A DNA stretch of 32,665 nucleotides from Halalkalibacter oceani (GTDB lineage: Bacteria > Bacillota > Bacilli > Bacillales > Bacillaceae_D): positions 1 through 32,665 of the forward strand of contig NZ_JAMBOL010000037.1 of the NCBI RefSeq assembly GCF_023715605.1. Reading direction: 5' to 3'. Shown here piece by piece: positions 16,542-25,170 of the stretch; the stretch's first letter is position 1, and each line of letters opens with the position of its first letter. The notes beneath the pieces were generated by a model. The model made no database searches. It was given only the letters and a program-made list of their open reading frames with translations, and was not told where the DNA came from. The position numbers and the translations under genes were made by a program.

Positions 16542-16963
16542 TGCAATTCCTCCGCTTTCGGCCGGTAGACGACATAGCTCGTCGGTGTTTCCCGCACGAC
16601 GACTTGGAGGCAGTTCGGCTTGTTCGGCAGAGTCACAAGCTCCTGCTGGACCGCCTTCCAAATTTGCTCGGCAACCCGTTCGGTCGTTGGCGCGACCGCT
16701 TCATATTCTGCATGATCGTTCAGGAGCGTATGGTCATAGCGTTTATGGACAATTTCCTTCAGCCGTTTAAAATTGACGAGAAAGCCAAGCTCGTCCAACG
16801 AATCCCCGGCAATGGTAAGATTGATAAAATATGTGTGCCCGTGCATCTCCTGGCACTGTCCGGCCCGTTCATCGGGAATGAAGTGCGCAGCGGCAAGGTG
16901 CATATCTTTATTCAGCTCATAACGGTACGAGTGAGGAACCTGCGGATAAAATTGCTGGATCAT
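16538..16963 (-). CDS. queD: 6-carboxy-5,6,7,8-tetrahydropterin synthase QueD
   Basis: A 141-residue member of the 6-pyruvoyl-tetrahydropterin synthase family that makes 6-carboxytetrahydropterin from dihydroneopterin triphosphate. Zinc ligands are H27, H41 and H43 (MHGHTYF), the catalytic cysteine is C37, and a YDHTLLND segment near 76 supplies further active-site residues. Its ATG overlaps the queC stop by 4 bp (ATGA), and its stop overlaps the queE start in the same way. Confidence 0.95.
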   Translation of the reverse strand: MIQQFYPQVPHSYRYELNKDMHLAAAHFIPDERAGQCQEMHGHTYFINLTIAGDSLDELGFLVNFKRLKEIVHKRYDHTLLNDHAEYEAVAPTTERVAEQIWKAVQQELVTLPNKPNCLQVVVRETPTSYVVYRPKAEELQ

Positions 16964-17628
16964 GCGCTTTCACCTCCGCTCTTGTCAGCGAGATAGCTTT
17001 CCAGTCCCTGGCGACGCAGCTTGCAGGCCGGACATTCGCCGCAGCCGTCACCGCGGATTCCTTCATAGCAAGTGAGCGTCTTTTCTCTAACAAAGTCGAG
17101 CGCGCCAAGCTCATCGGCGAGCGCCCACGTTTCCTTTTTATTCAGCCACATTAACGGGGTATGGATGACAAACTGGGCATCCATCGCCAAATTTAAGGTG
17201 ACGTTCAATGATTTAATAAAACTGTCACGACAGTCGGGGTAGCCGCTAAAATCGGTTTCACAGACGCCGGTGATCAGATGACGCGCGCCGATCGCATCGG
17301 CATACACCGCAGCGAACGATAAGAAGAGATGGTTTCTCCCCGGGACAAAGGTTGATGGCAGACCGCCATTTTCCCCTTCCTTCACTTCAATATTGCTGCG
17401 GGTAAGGGCATTGGCCGACAGCTGATTAATCAGCTTCATATCGAGCACATGGAACGACACACCGAGCTCCTCAGCAATTTCCCGTGCGCAATTGATCTCA
17501 TCAGCATGGCGCTGACCATAGTCAAATGTGACGGTCGCCACTTCTTTAAATTGTTTTAACGCCCATAGTAAACAGGTCGTGCTATCCTGGCCGCCGCTGA
17601 ACACGACGACTGCTTTTTCATCTTTCAT
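16960..17628 (-). CDS. queC: 7-cyano-7-deazaguanine synthase QueC
   Basis: A 222-residue ATP-dependent enzyme that turns 7-carboxy-7-deazaguanine into preQ0. The N-terminal PP-loop SGGQDST (11-17) binds ATP, and the C-terminal zinc site is C187, C196, C199 and C202. It is the first gene of queCDEF. Start ATG 17628 follows AAAGGAGAAATGAGAG. A preQ1-I riboswitch lies about 125 bp upstream. Confidence 0.96.
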   Translation of the reverse strand: MKDEKAVVVFSGGQDSTTCLLWALKQFKEVATVTFDYGQRHADEINCAREIAEELGVSFHVLDMKLINQLSANALTRSNIEVKEGENGGLPSTFVPGRNHLFLSFAAVYADAIGARHLITGVCETDFSGYPDCRDSFIKSLNVTLNLAMDAQFVIHTPLMWLNKKETWALADELGALDFVREKTLTCYEGIRGDGCGECPACKLRRQGLESYLADKSGGESA

Positions 17629-17723
17629 CTCTCATTTCTCCTTTGAGAAAGAGCATCCGATAAACTCCAGTCATCGGATCAGTTCCGTTTTTCACGATCA
17701 ATCAGGAACAAATCCGGACATAA

Positions 17724-17787
17724 CAAGAAAACTGTACAAGGCACAGTTTCAGCATAGTTTTTTATAGAGGGAGTTTGCGAACCTCTT
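17724..17787 (-). promoter_or_regulatory. preQ1-I riboswitch controlling queCDEF
   Basis: On the minus strand 17786-17755 reads AGAGGTTCGC, AAACTCCCTCT, then ATAAAAAACTA. This is the class I preQ1 aptamer pattern: a short stem, a C-rich loop and an A-rich tail forming an H-type pseudoknot. Just downstream (17749-17724) AACTGT/ACAGTT with loop GCCTTGT and then TTTTC forms a small intrinsic terminator, the likely off state when preQ1 binds. A second hairpin (ATCCGAT 17655-17661 with ATCGGAT 17673-17679) precedes the queC ribosome site. TGCTATGAT upstream of the aptamer is a possible extended -10. Confidence 0.93.
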
Positions 17788-17839
17788 GATTTCATTCAGC
17801 CTTAATCATAGCATAGATGACCCGCCCGCGGCTATCCTT

Positions 17840-17867
17840 TTGCCTTTCGTGAAATTTTTGGTAAAAT
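17840..17867 (+). promoter_or_regulatory. putative ampS promoter
   Basis: TTGCCT (17840-17845) and TAAAAT (17862-17867) with a 16-bp spacer, 37 bp before the start. It diverges from the queC riboswitch promoter. Confidence 0.5.
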
Positions 17868-17904
17868 CATCATGACAGATATGATACAGAAATGAGGAAT
17901 GAAT

Positions 17905-19137
17905 ATGAGCAGCTTTCAGGAAAAGATTGAAAAGTACGCCGAGCTCGCTGTTAAAGTCGGCGTTAATATTCAGCCAGGTCAAACATTGGTCGTCCGCACG
18001 CCGCTGACAGCCGTCGAGCTTGTCCGCGCCGTCGCCAAAAAAGCCTATCAGGCCGGAGCAAAACATGTGCATGTCGACTGGAGCGACGAAGCACTGATTA
18101 AGACAAAATATGAGCTTGCTCCTGACGATGCCTTTCATGAATATCCGGAATGGATCGCGAAAGGGTATGAAGAGCTTGCGGCGAACGGGGCAGCTTTTTT
18201 AAGCATTACCGGCTCCGATCCCGACCTGTTAAAGGATGTCGATCCGGAGCGTGTCGCCAACGCCAACAAAGCGAGCGGAAAAGCAATGGAGGGCTTCCGT
18301 TCCTACATTACGTCCGACAAAATCAGCTGGTCGATTGTCGGTGTTCCGTCTGAAGGCTGGGCGAAAAAGGTTTTCCCGGACGCCACGACGGAAGAAGCGG
18401 TCAATAAGCTGTGGGATGCCATTTTTGCAGCCACGCGGATTAACGAGGCTGACCCGGTCGAGGCATGGCAAACGCACCTCGCCACATTGGATGAGAAAAT
18501 GCATGCCTTAAATGACAAGCACTATCATGCCTTGCATTACATGGCGGAAGGAACGGATCTCGTGATTGAGCTGCCGAAAACTCATATTTGGGTCAGCGGC
18601 GGCAGCGTCAACAAGGAAGGGATTCCGTTCGTCGCCAACATGCCGACAGAGGAAGTGTTTACCTCGGCGAAAAAGACCGGCGTCAACGGCACGGTTTCAA
18701 GTACAAAACCGTTGAATTACGGCGGCACGCTGATTAATAATTTTTCGTTAACGTTTAAAGACGGCAAAGTAATCGACTTTAAAGCCGAGGAAGGCTATGA
18801 AACGTTGAAGCGGCTGCTCGACACGGACGAAGGGGCCCGTTACATCGGTGAGGTCGCGCTTGTCCCGCATCGCTCGCCGATTTCTGACACGAATATTATT
18901 TTTTACAACACGCTCTTTGACGAAAATGCTTCGAACCATCTCGCGCTGGGCAGCGCCTATGCGTTCTGCATTGAAGGCGGGAAGGAAATGAGCAAAGAAG
19001 AGCTGGAGAAAAGCGGCTTGAATACAAGCCTGACTCATGTCGATTTCATGATCGGAGAAGCCGATATGAACATTGACGGCGTCTACGAGGACGGCAAGCG
19101 CGAGCCGATTTTCCGTAACGGAAACTGGGCGTTTTAA
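17905..19137 (+). CDS. ampS: M29 family aminopeptidase AmpS
   Basis: A 410-residue cytosolic metal-dependent aminopeptidase of family M29, removing N-terminal residues from peptides. The length matches Bacillus AmpS. The C-terminal half holds the family's metal-binding region: N-x-PTEEVFTS (about 246-255), ALVPHRSPIS, the NASNHLALGSAYAF segment and HVDFMIG near the end. ATG 17905 is preferred to 17899, because GAGGA lies 6 bases before it and only 1 base before the other. It is divergent from the queuosine operon and followed by strong hairpins, so it is monocistronic. Confidence 0.93.
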   Translation: MSSFQEKIEKYAELAVKVGVNIQPGQTLVVRTPLTAVELVRAVAKKAYQAGAKHVHVDWSDEALIKTKYELAPDDAFHEYPEWIAKGYEELAANGAAFLSITGSDPDLLKDVDPERVANANKASGKAMEGFRSYITSDKISWSIVGVPSEGWAKKVFPDATTEEAVNKLWDAIFAATRINEADPVEAWQTHLATLDEKMHALNDKHYHALHYMAEGTDLVIELPKTHIWVSGGSVNKEGIPFVANMPTEEVFTSAKKTGVNGTVSSTKPLNYGGTLINNFSLTFKDGKVIDFKAEEGYETLKRLLDTDEGARYIGEVALVPHRSPISDTNIIFYNTLFDENASNHLALGSAYAFCIEGGKEMSKEELEKSGLNTSLTHVDFMIGEADMNIDGVYEDGKREPIFRNGNWAF

Positions 19138-19203
19138 ATTTTGCCGTAATCCCGCAGTCAAGAGCAACGTCTGCGCTTTGCGTTTACATGTCTTCGGCAC
19201 AGC

Positions 19204-19235
19204 CTTTGCAAGAAGGAGCCCTCCTTCTTGCAAAG
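19204..19235. repeat. perfect 15-bp inverted repeat, 2-nt loop
   Basis: CTTTGCAAGAAGGAG, CC, CTCCTTCTTGCAAAG. It is too tight for a normal RNA loop and has no T tract on the plus strand, although it could fold with a widened loop. It lies between ampS and the terminator below. Confidence 0.7.
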
Positions 19236-19268
19236 CGGATCCTTTTAGTAAACGATGGCGTTCAAAAA

Positions 19269-19313
19269 GGCCACCCCGCAAGATAATTCTACGCTTGCGG
19301 GGTGGCCTCTTCT
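19269..19313. terminator. bidirectional terminator between ampS and the DUF948 gene
   Basis: GGCCACCCCGCAAG pairs with CTTGCGGGGTGGCC across a 13-nt loop, with TCTTCTT on the plus side. It serves ampS and probably the convergent DUF948 gene. Confidence 0.85.
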
Positions 19314-19322
19314 TATTTCCGT

Positions 19323-19769
19323 TTAGGAGAGCGCGGCGGTTTTTTTCTCTGTTCTCGCTTTATTTGCTTTGCGTAAATAGTAAAGGAAGGCGATCGACTT
19401 CATCAACCCTTTAACATTTTTCCGTTCAGCTGCGTCGATTCCCGCTTTCGCCTGCTCACTGCGCTCAAACGTGTAAGCCGAAACAGTCGACGTCAGATGA
19501 TGGGCGGCTTTTCCCGCTTCTTCGACGATGTCGAATACCGGGTCGAGCTTCGCGACTTTATGGTTGATGTCGATCAATGTCTCATTTGTATTATATAAGA
19601 CAAGCTTCGTTTCGCTTGTGACATCCTGCAATGTTTTCTCGGCCTGGGCGACAGTCGTCGCCGTCTTGTCAAGCGTGTTTGTCAGCTTGCGTAAAACCGG
19701 GATGAGAAATCCGACCAATACAGCAAATCCAAGCGCGATAATAAATACTCCAATCCCTAACCAATCCAT
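19323..19769 (-). CDS. DUF948 membrane protein (YtxG/YoxC-like)
   Basis: A 148-residue protein with an N-terminal membrane segment (6-26), then a long amphipathic helix region (27-85) likely to form a coiled coil, and a basic C-terminus (AFLYYLRKANKARTEKK). This is the layout of DUF948 proteins of Bacilli, which are linked to general stress but lack a known activity. Its start is 25 bp after the DUF5665 gene on the same strand, so both are probably co-expressed. Confidence 0.85.
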   Translation of the reverse strand: MDWLGIGVFIIALGFAVLVGFLIPVLRKLTNTLDKTATTVAQAEKTLQDVTSETKLVLYNTNETLIDINHKVAKLDPVFDIVEEAGKAAHHLTSTVSAYTFERSEQAKAGIDAAERKNVKGLMKSIAFLYYLRKANKARTEKKTAALS

Positions 19770-19794
19770 CCAATCACCTCAATGTTTGTCGTTA

Positions 19795-20136
19795 TCATTC
19801 TCGATATTGTTCCACAATTTCAAGTAAATTAGCGATTGATTCCCCGATAACCGGCAAAGAAATCATCTGGCTTAACAGAAAAACGAGCAGGGCAATAAAC
19901 AGAGCTGTGCCGATCGTCAGTCCGACTCCGCGCGAAATGCCGGCGAGCAAATTGACCTTAATCACCTCTTTTTTGTTCGTAAAGTGATAGGCCATGTCCT
20001 TCAGGCGGCCGTTTGTGGTCATCTCTTCCAGCTTATTTAACAGCTTTTCAAAGCGCTCATTTTCCTCGGCCCGCTTCTCATCCTTCCGATGCTTTGGTGG
20101 AAGCTTCCGTTTCTCCTGCTCGGCAGTCAGAGGCAT
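19795..20136 (-). CDS. DUF5665 membrane protein
   Basis: A 113-residue protein. A highly charged N-terminus (EKRKLPPKHRKDEKRAEENERFEK) is followed by a helical region and a strongly hydrophobic membrane segment near 74-92 (GLTIGTALFIALLVFLLSQM), with a short C-terminal tail. It matches the DUF5665 pattern found with DUF948 proteins in Bacilli. Start ATG 20136 follows AAGAAAGGAGTGGTCAC. Function unknown; a shared role with the next gene at the membrane is an inference. Confidence 0.82.
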   Translation of the reverse strand: MPLTAEQEKRKLPPKHRKDEKRAEENERFEKLLNKLEEMTTNGRLKDMAYHFTNKKEVIKVNLLAGISRGVGLTIGTALFIALLVFLLSQMISLPVIGESIANLLEIVEQYRE

Positions 20137-20194
20137 GTGACCACTCCTTTCTTACTTGAGTCGCATACCTCTTTTTACCCTTGACTGTATTCGA

Positions 20195-21064
20195 TTAAAC
20201 GACTTTCTCTCCGTATGTAAGAAGGTGGATTGCCGTCCCTGAAGGATCCTCCACAGCAACGCGATCATCAAGCTCCGTAACCTGGAAGCCGAGTGACTGA
20301 AGGCGCTGGACGACCGCCGTTCTCTCTTCCGCGCTCGGCAGAATGAGCGTGAAATAGCGGAGGCCGGTGCTTTCCGGCGCGGGAGCAGGCGCGCCGAGCC
20401 CGTTCCATGTATTTAAGCCGATATGATGGTGATAGCGGGCGGTTGAAACAAAAAGTGCCTGCGTTCCGTAACGACAAACCACTTCGAACCCGAGCCCCTC
20501 ACCATAAAACTTTTCCGTCTCCTGCCATTCCGCCACATGAAGATGAATATGGCCGATGATTGTCTGTTCGCTAATTCCGCTCCATTCCTTTGCTTCTTCT
20601 GACAAAAGATGTTGATAATCAAGCGGCTCCGTCGCCATCAGCACTTCGCCATTCTCCCACTTCCATGTTGAAGCTGGGCGGTCGCTGTAAAGCTCAATTC
20701 CATTGCCATCCGGATCAGCCAGATAAATCGCTTCGCTTACGAAATGATCGGCCGCTCCCTGTAAGGGCCATTTCACCTCCAGCAAATGGCGAAACAGATC
20801 CGCTAAATCGCGACGTGATGGCACGAGCAGAGCAAAATGATACAAGCCTGTCGTCCGTCCATGCTTTTTCGTGACATGTTCCGGCTGTTCGAGGATAAGC
20901 AATGGCGACAGTCCGTCAGCGGTAAGCGTCGCCCGGTCTGCTTCTTCGTGTAAGACGCGGAGGCCGATCACCTCTTGATAAAATTTTAAGGAGTGCTGTA
21001 AATCGCTAATTTTCAAAACTACCTGCCCAACATGAATGTTGTGCGCATGATGAAACTCTTTCAT
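20195..21064 (-). CDS. catE: VOC-family extradiol dioxygenase, CatE-like
   Basis: A 289-residue protein made of two glyoxalase/VOC modules (about 8-128 and 168-287), as in Bacillus catechol 2,3-dioxygenase CatE, which opens catechol rings using Fe(II). The first module keeps a complete metal triad: H11, H76 and E124 (GIELYSD). The second has His at the place of the last Glu (AIHLL), so the first is probably the active one. ATG 21064 is used rather than GTG 21073, which sits directly on the GGAGGA ribosome site. No regulator or partner (such as CatD) is next to it, so the natural substrate is uncertain. Confidence 0.8.
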   Translation of the reverse strand: MKEFHHAHNIHVGQVVLKISDLQHSLKFYQEVIGLRVLHEEADRATLTADGLSPLLILEQPEHVTKKHGRTTGLYHFALLVPSRRDLADLFRHLLEVKWPLQGAADHFVSEAIYLADPDGNGIELYSDRPASTWKWENGEVLMATEPLDYQHLLSEEAKEWSGISEQTIIGHIHLHVAEWQETEKFYGEGLGFEVVCRYGTQALFVSTARYHHHIGLNTWNGLGAPAPAPESTGLRYFTLILPSAEERTAVVQRLQSLGFQVTELDDRVAVEDPSGTAIHLLTYGEKVV

Positions 21065-21312
21065 CTTCTTCACTCCTCCCTCTCATCGTCCTGAATGATA
21101 TGTCGTCATTTTATGTGAGAAATAGTGATTTGTCGAGTAATCTGCCGATGAAGAAAAAAAAACTGGAAATACTAAACGTAAGGAGGCCACTGAAAATCAT
21201 CCTTTTTCCTAACTCGAAGAAGAGTAATGGCTCCGCACGTTGCGCGCCTTGCTTCGACAAACCCGCTCGTAGCAAGGCTTTCAAAACCAGGCAACGGCTA
21301 CGCTCATGACTA

Positions 21313-21355
21313 AAAAGCTGCTGAAAAAGTGAAAATCATCCTTTTTCAGCAGCTT
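21313..21355 (+). terminator. terminator-like hairpin before the zinc-ribbon gene
   Basis: AAGCTGCTGAAAAAG pairs with CTTTTTCAGCAGCTT around TGAAAATCATC. A very similar hairpin is at 27727-27773. It lies 20 bp before the ATG, so it could terminate read-through or attenuate the following gene. Confidence 0.6.
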
Positions 21356-21374
21356 CATCATAAGGAGGGATTTT

Positions 21375-21614
21375 ATGACACATCCATATCTTTGTCCAAA
21401 CTGCAAAACAAACCGCTCACGCTTCAACTTAATTGAGCAGGTCGCAACACCGGTCAAAATTGATGCGCAAAGCGGTGACATTCTGGAGTCTTATGACGCG
21501 GGCGAGGCCGGTCCTTTTCATCTTCCTTACCGGGGGCCGCAGCTTAAAGTGCAATGTGCGACCTGCGGACTGATCGAGGACGAGCAAATGTTCATAAAAC
21601 GGGCTCAGCAGTAA
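21375..21614 (+). CDS. small zinc-ribbon protein, function unknown
   Basis: A 79-residue protein with two cysteine pairs, CPNC at 7-10 and CATC at 61-64, about 50 residues apart. Together they would hold one zinc in a rubredoxin-like ribbon. Start ATG 21375 has a strong ribosome site (AAGGAGGG). Similar short proteins occur in Bacilli without an assigned role. It lies alone between the CatE-like and esterase genes, both on the opposite strand. Confidence 0.82.
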   Translation: MTHPYLCPNCKTNRSRFNLIEQVATPVKIDAQSGDILESYDAGEAGPFHLPYRGPQLKVQCATCGLIEDEQMFIKRAQQ

Positions 21615-21664
21615 GAAAACCGCGTGGCGTTTCTTCTGCTTGAATTCCCGGACACATGTTACGC

Positions 21665-21706
21665 AAAAAATGCATCAAAGGGGCTGCGATTCCCTTTTGA
21701 TGCATT
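21665..21706 (-). terminator. terminator of the esterase gene
   Basis: AATGCATCAAAAGGG/CCCTTTGATGCATT-type stem with loop AATCGCAGC, followed on the minus strand by TTTTTT. Confidence 0.85.
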
Positions 21707-21715
21707 CCGAGACAT

Positions 21716-22909
21716 TTACGGAACCCGGTTTTCGCCTGAAGCATACTCGGGACTTAAGAAGGACAGCGCCTGCTTGCCAAGCAAAAAGCTGCCGATCGCA
21801 TAGGCTTCCACCTGATCCCGCAACTGCGGGGTCCCTTTCGTCCCGTTAAACACTTGGAGCTTATATGGCTCATATTGCGGCTCCGCTTCAAAAGAGTTGT
21901 GTAAAAACTTTGCCGTTTCACTTAATCCGTGGTTGCCGCGGTACATCACCTCATAAAAGGAAATGAAGCCATGCATCACACCATTATAGCGAATCGCCTC
22001 GACGGGCACGCCATGCTCAGCTAATCGCTCGGCATATGCTTCTCCCTCGTCCCGGAGCGGATCAAACTCAGCCGTAATGACTAACGCCGGCGGCAGCTGG
22101 TACAAATCCTCCGCTTCAAGTGGCGACGTGTATGCCAGCTTCCACATTGCCTGGTCCGGCGTATACGTATCCCGCGCTCTAAGCATGACATTTCGCGACA
22201 AGAGATAGTAGCCACTATCATACTTCAGACGTGAATCGAATTCGATATCCTGAAAAGTTGTCAGCGGATAAAGCAAAGCCTGCGCCGTTATAGCAGGTCC
22301 CTGCCGATCGCGGGCCATCAGAGAGACAACTGTCGCAATATTGCCACCGGCACTGTCACCAACAACTGCTATTTTCGTTGGATCTCCATTGATTTCATCC
22401 GCGTGGGACTCCGCCCATACGAGCGCGTCATAGCTGTCTTCAATCGCTGTCGGGAACGGATGTTTCGGTGCCACGCGGTAGCCGACGGCAATAACAATAC
22501 TGTTTGTTCGCGCTGCTAAAGAGCGGACGATGTTATCGTGTGTATGAATGCTGCCATAGCCTTCCATAAAGGCCCCGCCATGATAGTAGAGAATAATCGG
22601 ATGAGGTCCTTCCTGCAGGGGCTGGTACATCTTTGCTTCGATTTTACTGCCATCAGATACAGGAATGTCAATCATTTGACTTGTATAGCTGGGCTTGCCG
22701 CCTTGGGAAAAGAAGCTCGGGGCTTTCATATCCGGGGTGACAAGATTATGATGAACGGCATGGAGGAGCACAGCTGTTTTAGGTGGAACCTTCCCCGCTT
22801 CCGTATGCATCCAGAAATGAACGGAAATAATAACAATTAAGGCGCAAACGATCCCGGTTAAGGAAACAATGCTTGCCCAAAGTGTAAATTTCTTTACCAA
22901 TTTCTTCAC
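21716..22909 (-). CDS. membrane-anchored alpha/beta hydrolase, HSL-type esterase
   Basis: A 397-residue esterase or lipase of the hormone-sensitive-lipase group. The N-terminus has a basic start and a single membrane segment (about 8-33), placing the catalytic domain outside the cell. The oxyanion-hole motif HGGAF is at 110-114. The triad is S186 in GDSAGG, D283 (EFDPLRDEG) and H313 (MHGF). Start codon is GTG 22907-22909, with AAGGAGGGGAG just upstream. It has its own terminator. Substrates are probably short-chain esters; none can be named from sequence. Confidence 0.88.
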   Translation of the reverse strand: MKKLVKKFTLWASIVSLTGIVCALIVIISVHFWMHTEAGKVPPKTAVLLHAVHHNLVTPDMKAPSFFSQGGKPSYTSQMIDIPVSDGSKIEAKMYQPLQEGPHPIILYYHGGAFMEGYGSIHTHDNIVRSLAARTNSIVIAVGYRVAPKHPFPTAIEDSYDALVWAESHADEINGDPTKIAVVGDSAGGNIATVVSLMARDRQGPAITAQALLYPLTTFQDIEFDSRLKYDSGYYLLSRNVMLRARDTYTPDQAMWKLAYTSPLEAEDLYQLPPALVITAEFDPLRDEGEAYAERLAEHGVPVEAIRYNGVMHGFISFYEVMYRGNHGLSETAKFLHNSFEAEPQYEPYKLQVFNGTKGTPQLRDQVEAYAIGSFLLGKQALSFLSPEYASGENRVP

Positions 22910-23099
22910 TGTGCTCCCCTCCTTAGATGTCTGATAATTCTATTATTTCTATCATACCAAATTTTAAATAGATTTGTAAGAGTTTTTACGATATTTTAAT
23001 AGATTTTTACACAATGACGAAATATGTCGAACTTTGTTTTGTATGCGCTTACAATATTATATACTGAATAACTTGTCCAAGTGTGAGAATAAAGAGGAA

Positions 23100-23136
23100 A
23101 TGTGTCAAAAGAAAACGGCGTTTTCTTTTGACACAT
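23100..23136. terminator. long perfect hairpin downstream of msrA
   Basis: ATGTGTCAAAAGAAAAC and its exact complement (17 bp) with loop GGC, 26 bp past the msrA stop. The T tract after it on the minus strand is short, so termination is likely but not certain. Confidence 0.6.
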
Positions 23137-23161
23137 CCCAATAGCAGCGACTGCCGTCCGC

Positions 23162-23704
23162 CTAGCGCCAGTTTTCCTTAATAAATTCATCTCTCCCGGA
23201 CTGCGCACGGTCCTGTTTATATTCGGCCGGTTTTTTCTTATGGAATTGCTGGTGATAGTCCTCTGCCCGGTAAAAGGGGGCCGCTTCTTTTATTTGCGTC
23301 ACGATCGGTTTTTTAAAACGTCCGCTCGCCGCGATGTCTTCCTTTGAAGCTTGCGCCAACCGTTTTTGCTCGGCTGTATGGTAAAAAATCGCGGTGCGGT
23401 ATTGCGGCCCGCGATCAGCAAACTGACCGTCCGGATCGGTCGGATCAATTTGTGGCCAATAGAGGGAAAGCAGCTTTTGATAAGAAAACAGCTTCGGATC
23501 AAAGGTAATTTGCACGACTTCATAATGACCGCTGTTCCCTGCTTTTACTTGTTCATAGCTTGGCTGTTCAATATGACCGCCCATATAGCCCGATTCAACT
23601 GCGATAATTCCCGGCTGCTCTTCAAACGGACTGACCATGCACCAGAAGCAGCCTCCGGCAAAGGTCGCTTTCTCGTAGCGGTCCTTATCTTTTTCTTCGT
23701 TCAT
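23162..23704 (-). CDS. msrA: peptide methionine sulfoxide reductase MsrA
   Basis: A 180-residue reductase of the S-epimer of methionine sulfoxide, protecting proteins from oxidation with thioredoxin as donor. The signature GCFWC is at 18-22, with C19 the nucleophile. The conserved Y-GGH and GHYEVVQITFDP segments follow, and IDPTDPDGQFADRGPQYR is typical. There are no other cysteines near the C-terminus, so recycling probably uses C22 or an external thiol. Start ATG 23704 follows GAAGGAGGGAACGG. No MsrB is fused or adjacent. Confidence 0.94.
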   Translation of the reverse strand: MNEEKDKDRYEKATFAGGCFWCMVSPFEEQPGIIAVESGYMGGHIEQPSYEQVKAGNSGHYEVVQITFDPKLFSYQKLLSLYWPQIDPTDPDGQFADRGPQYRTAIFYHTAEQKRLAQASKEDIAASGRFKKPIVTQIKEAAPFYRAEDYHQQFHKKKPAEYKQDRAQSGRDEFIKENWR

Positions 23705-23787
23705 TCCGTTCCCTCCTTCCTCTTTTCAACCGACTAAATAGCACGGCAATCACATACACTAAAAAAGAAAAAACATAAGGTGATCGC

Positions 23788-24711
23788 ATGAAAAAAATCA
23801 TTCTTTTCGCCGATCCCGGCATTGATGACGCTATTGCCCTGCTCTATGCGTTGCGCCAGCCATCCTTCGATATTCTCGCTGTTGTCGCCGAATACGGCAA
23901 CACGTTTCGCCGGTACGCCGTCAGCAACAGCATCTATTTATTACATGAAGGTGGAAGGAGCGACATACCGGTATTTACCGGGGCGGAGCGTCCGATTACC
24001 GGCGAGTCGCCGGATGTTCAGCCGACGATCCACGGCCCTTACGGATTGGGCGATTTACACCCTTTTTTAATCACGGAACAACCGGCCGAAAACATTGACC
24101 AGCTCATTCCACTGCTTGATCAGCACGCCGAAGAGCTTACCATTGTCACACTCGGGCGCCTGACCACATTAGCTGCACTTTTTTTACTTTATCCTGCTTT
24201 GATGAAGCGGATAAAGGAATTTTATCTCATGGGAGGAGCTTTTTCTGTGCCGGGAAATATTACTCCCTTCGCCGAGGCAAATATTTACGACGATCCGGCC
24301 GCCGCCAAAATTGTCGTCCAGCAGGCTGCCAATCTCACAATGATTCCGTTAAATGTCACGAATGAGGTTCTTTATCCGCCCGGATTTTTCTTTGAGATGG
24401 AAGCAGCAGGAGCCAATCCGCTCATACGGCGGCTCGCCGAGTTTTATCAGCGCTTCAACAGTCAGGAAAATGGCTCGTTGACAATCCCGGTTCATGATTT
24501 ACTAACCCTCGTCGCGCTCGCTGAACCTTCCTTGTTCACGTACAGCCATTATCGCGTCGCCATTATTACAGCGGAAGGATTAAGCAGAGGAATGACGGTG
24601 GCTGATATGCGTCCACTTTCAGAGCAGCCGCCGGGGCCTTATCCACGCATCGCCTTGGACGTCAATGCTCCGGCCGTGCTGCGCCATGTTTTTCATCTTT
24701 TCACCGCTTAG
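23788..24711 (+). CDS. inosine/uridine-preferring nucleoside hydrolase family protein
   Basis: A 307-residue enzyme that cleaves the N-glycosidic bond of nucleosides to base and ribose for salvage. The N-terminal calcium-binding motif DPGIDDA (D9, D13, D14) is intact. GGAF...NITPFAEANIYDDPAAA (about 150-175) supplies the ribose-binding Asn and Glu, and VHDLLTL (near 237) gives the C-terminal His/Asp pair. The start follows AAGGTGATCGC. Its stop overlaps that of the convergent YneR-like gene by 3-4 bp. Base preference cannot be read from the sequence. Confidence 0.9.
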   Translation: MKKIILFADPGIDDAIALLYALRQPSFDILAVVAEYGNTFRRYAVSNSIYLLHEGGRSDIPVFTGAERPITGESPDVQPTIHGPYGLGDLHPFLITEQPAENIDQLIPLLDQHAEELTIVTLGRLTTLAALFLLYPALMKRIKEFYLMGGAFSVPGNITPFAEANIYDDPAAAKIVVQQAANLTMIPLNVTNEVLYPPGFFFEMEAAGANPLIRRLAEFYQRFNSQENGSLTIPVHDLLTLVALAEPSLFTYSHYRVAIITAEGLSRGMTVADMRPLSEQPPGPYPRIALDVNAPAVLRHVFHLFTA

Positions 24712-25013
24712 CCTTCTGACTTTTGATGGACAAATTCAATTTCATCGAGCTTGCGGCTATATTTTATCGTTACATCGTGGTCGTTAAAATACCAAATATC
24801 GGCTTCTTCTATATAGAATATAATCCCATCTACAGTAGTCTCGGCCCCTATTTGAGCTGGAGGCTCCTGTGTAATTCCTAACGAAAAACCGCTTTGGATC
24901 GAACCGCATCCGCCATAACGGGCAAATAAGCGAATATAATGTTTTCCTTCGTCTGCAAAGGAAAATTCATCTTTAAACCATTGCAATGCCGGCTTTGTAA
25001 TCGTAATGTTCAT
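24708..25013 (-). CDS. yneR: HesB-like protein, YneR family
   Basis: About 101 residues of the HesB/IscA-like fold, closest in pattern to Bacillus YneR (MNITIT start, ALQWFKDE, RYGGCGSIQSGFSLGI, VDGIIFYIEEADIWYF, DEIEFV end). Only one cysteine of the A-type Fe-S carrier set is present (in GGCGS); the C-terminal C-x-C is absent, as in YneR. A role as Fe-S carrier is therefore doubtful. ATG 25013 gives the family N-terminus; a longer frame to 25040 is open but unneeded. A strong hairpin lies just upstream at 25084-25123. Confidence 0.82.
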   Translation of the reverse strand: MNITITKPALQWFKDEFSFADEGKHYIRLFARYGGCGSIQSGFSLGITQEPPAQIGAETTVDGIIFYIEEADIWYFNDHDVTIKYSRKLDEIEFVHQKSEG

Positions 25014-25083
25014 TTCACTCACTTCCTTCATAATTATCATATCAATTTATCACCAGACTGTCTAAAAAAACACAAACAGGCAT

Positions 25084-25123
25084 AAGGCCATAAAAGTTTC
25101 CCCTTGGAAACTTTTATGGCCTT
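25084..25123. terminator. 18-bp perfect hairpin upstream of yneR
   Basis: AAGGCCATAAAAGTTTCC and its exact complement with loop CCTT. It lies between yneR and a small plus-strand ORF. It has no long T run on either side and could insulate the two divergent units. Confidence 0.6.
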
Positions 25124-25170
25124 AGTGAATAAAATATCGTAATCCTCTACACAAGAGAAGGAGAATCGCG

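Noticed and set aside
24708-25013. YneR-like gene as a second selenoprotein
   Set aside because: The frame is complete without TGA and has a Cys codon at the GGCGS site.
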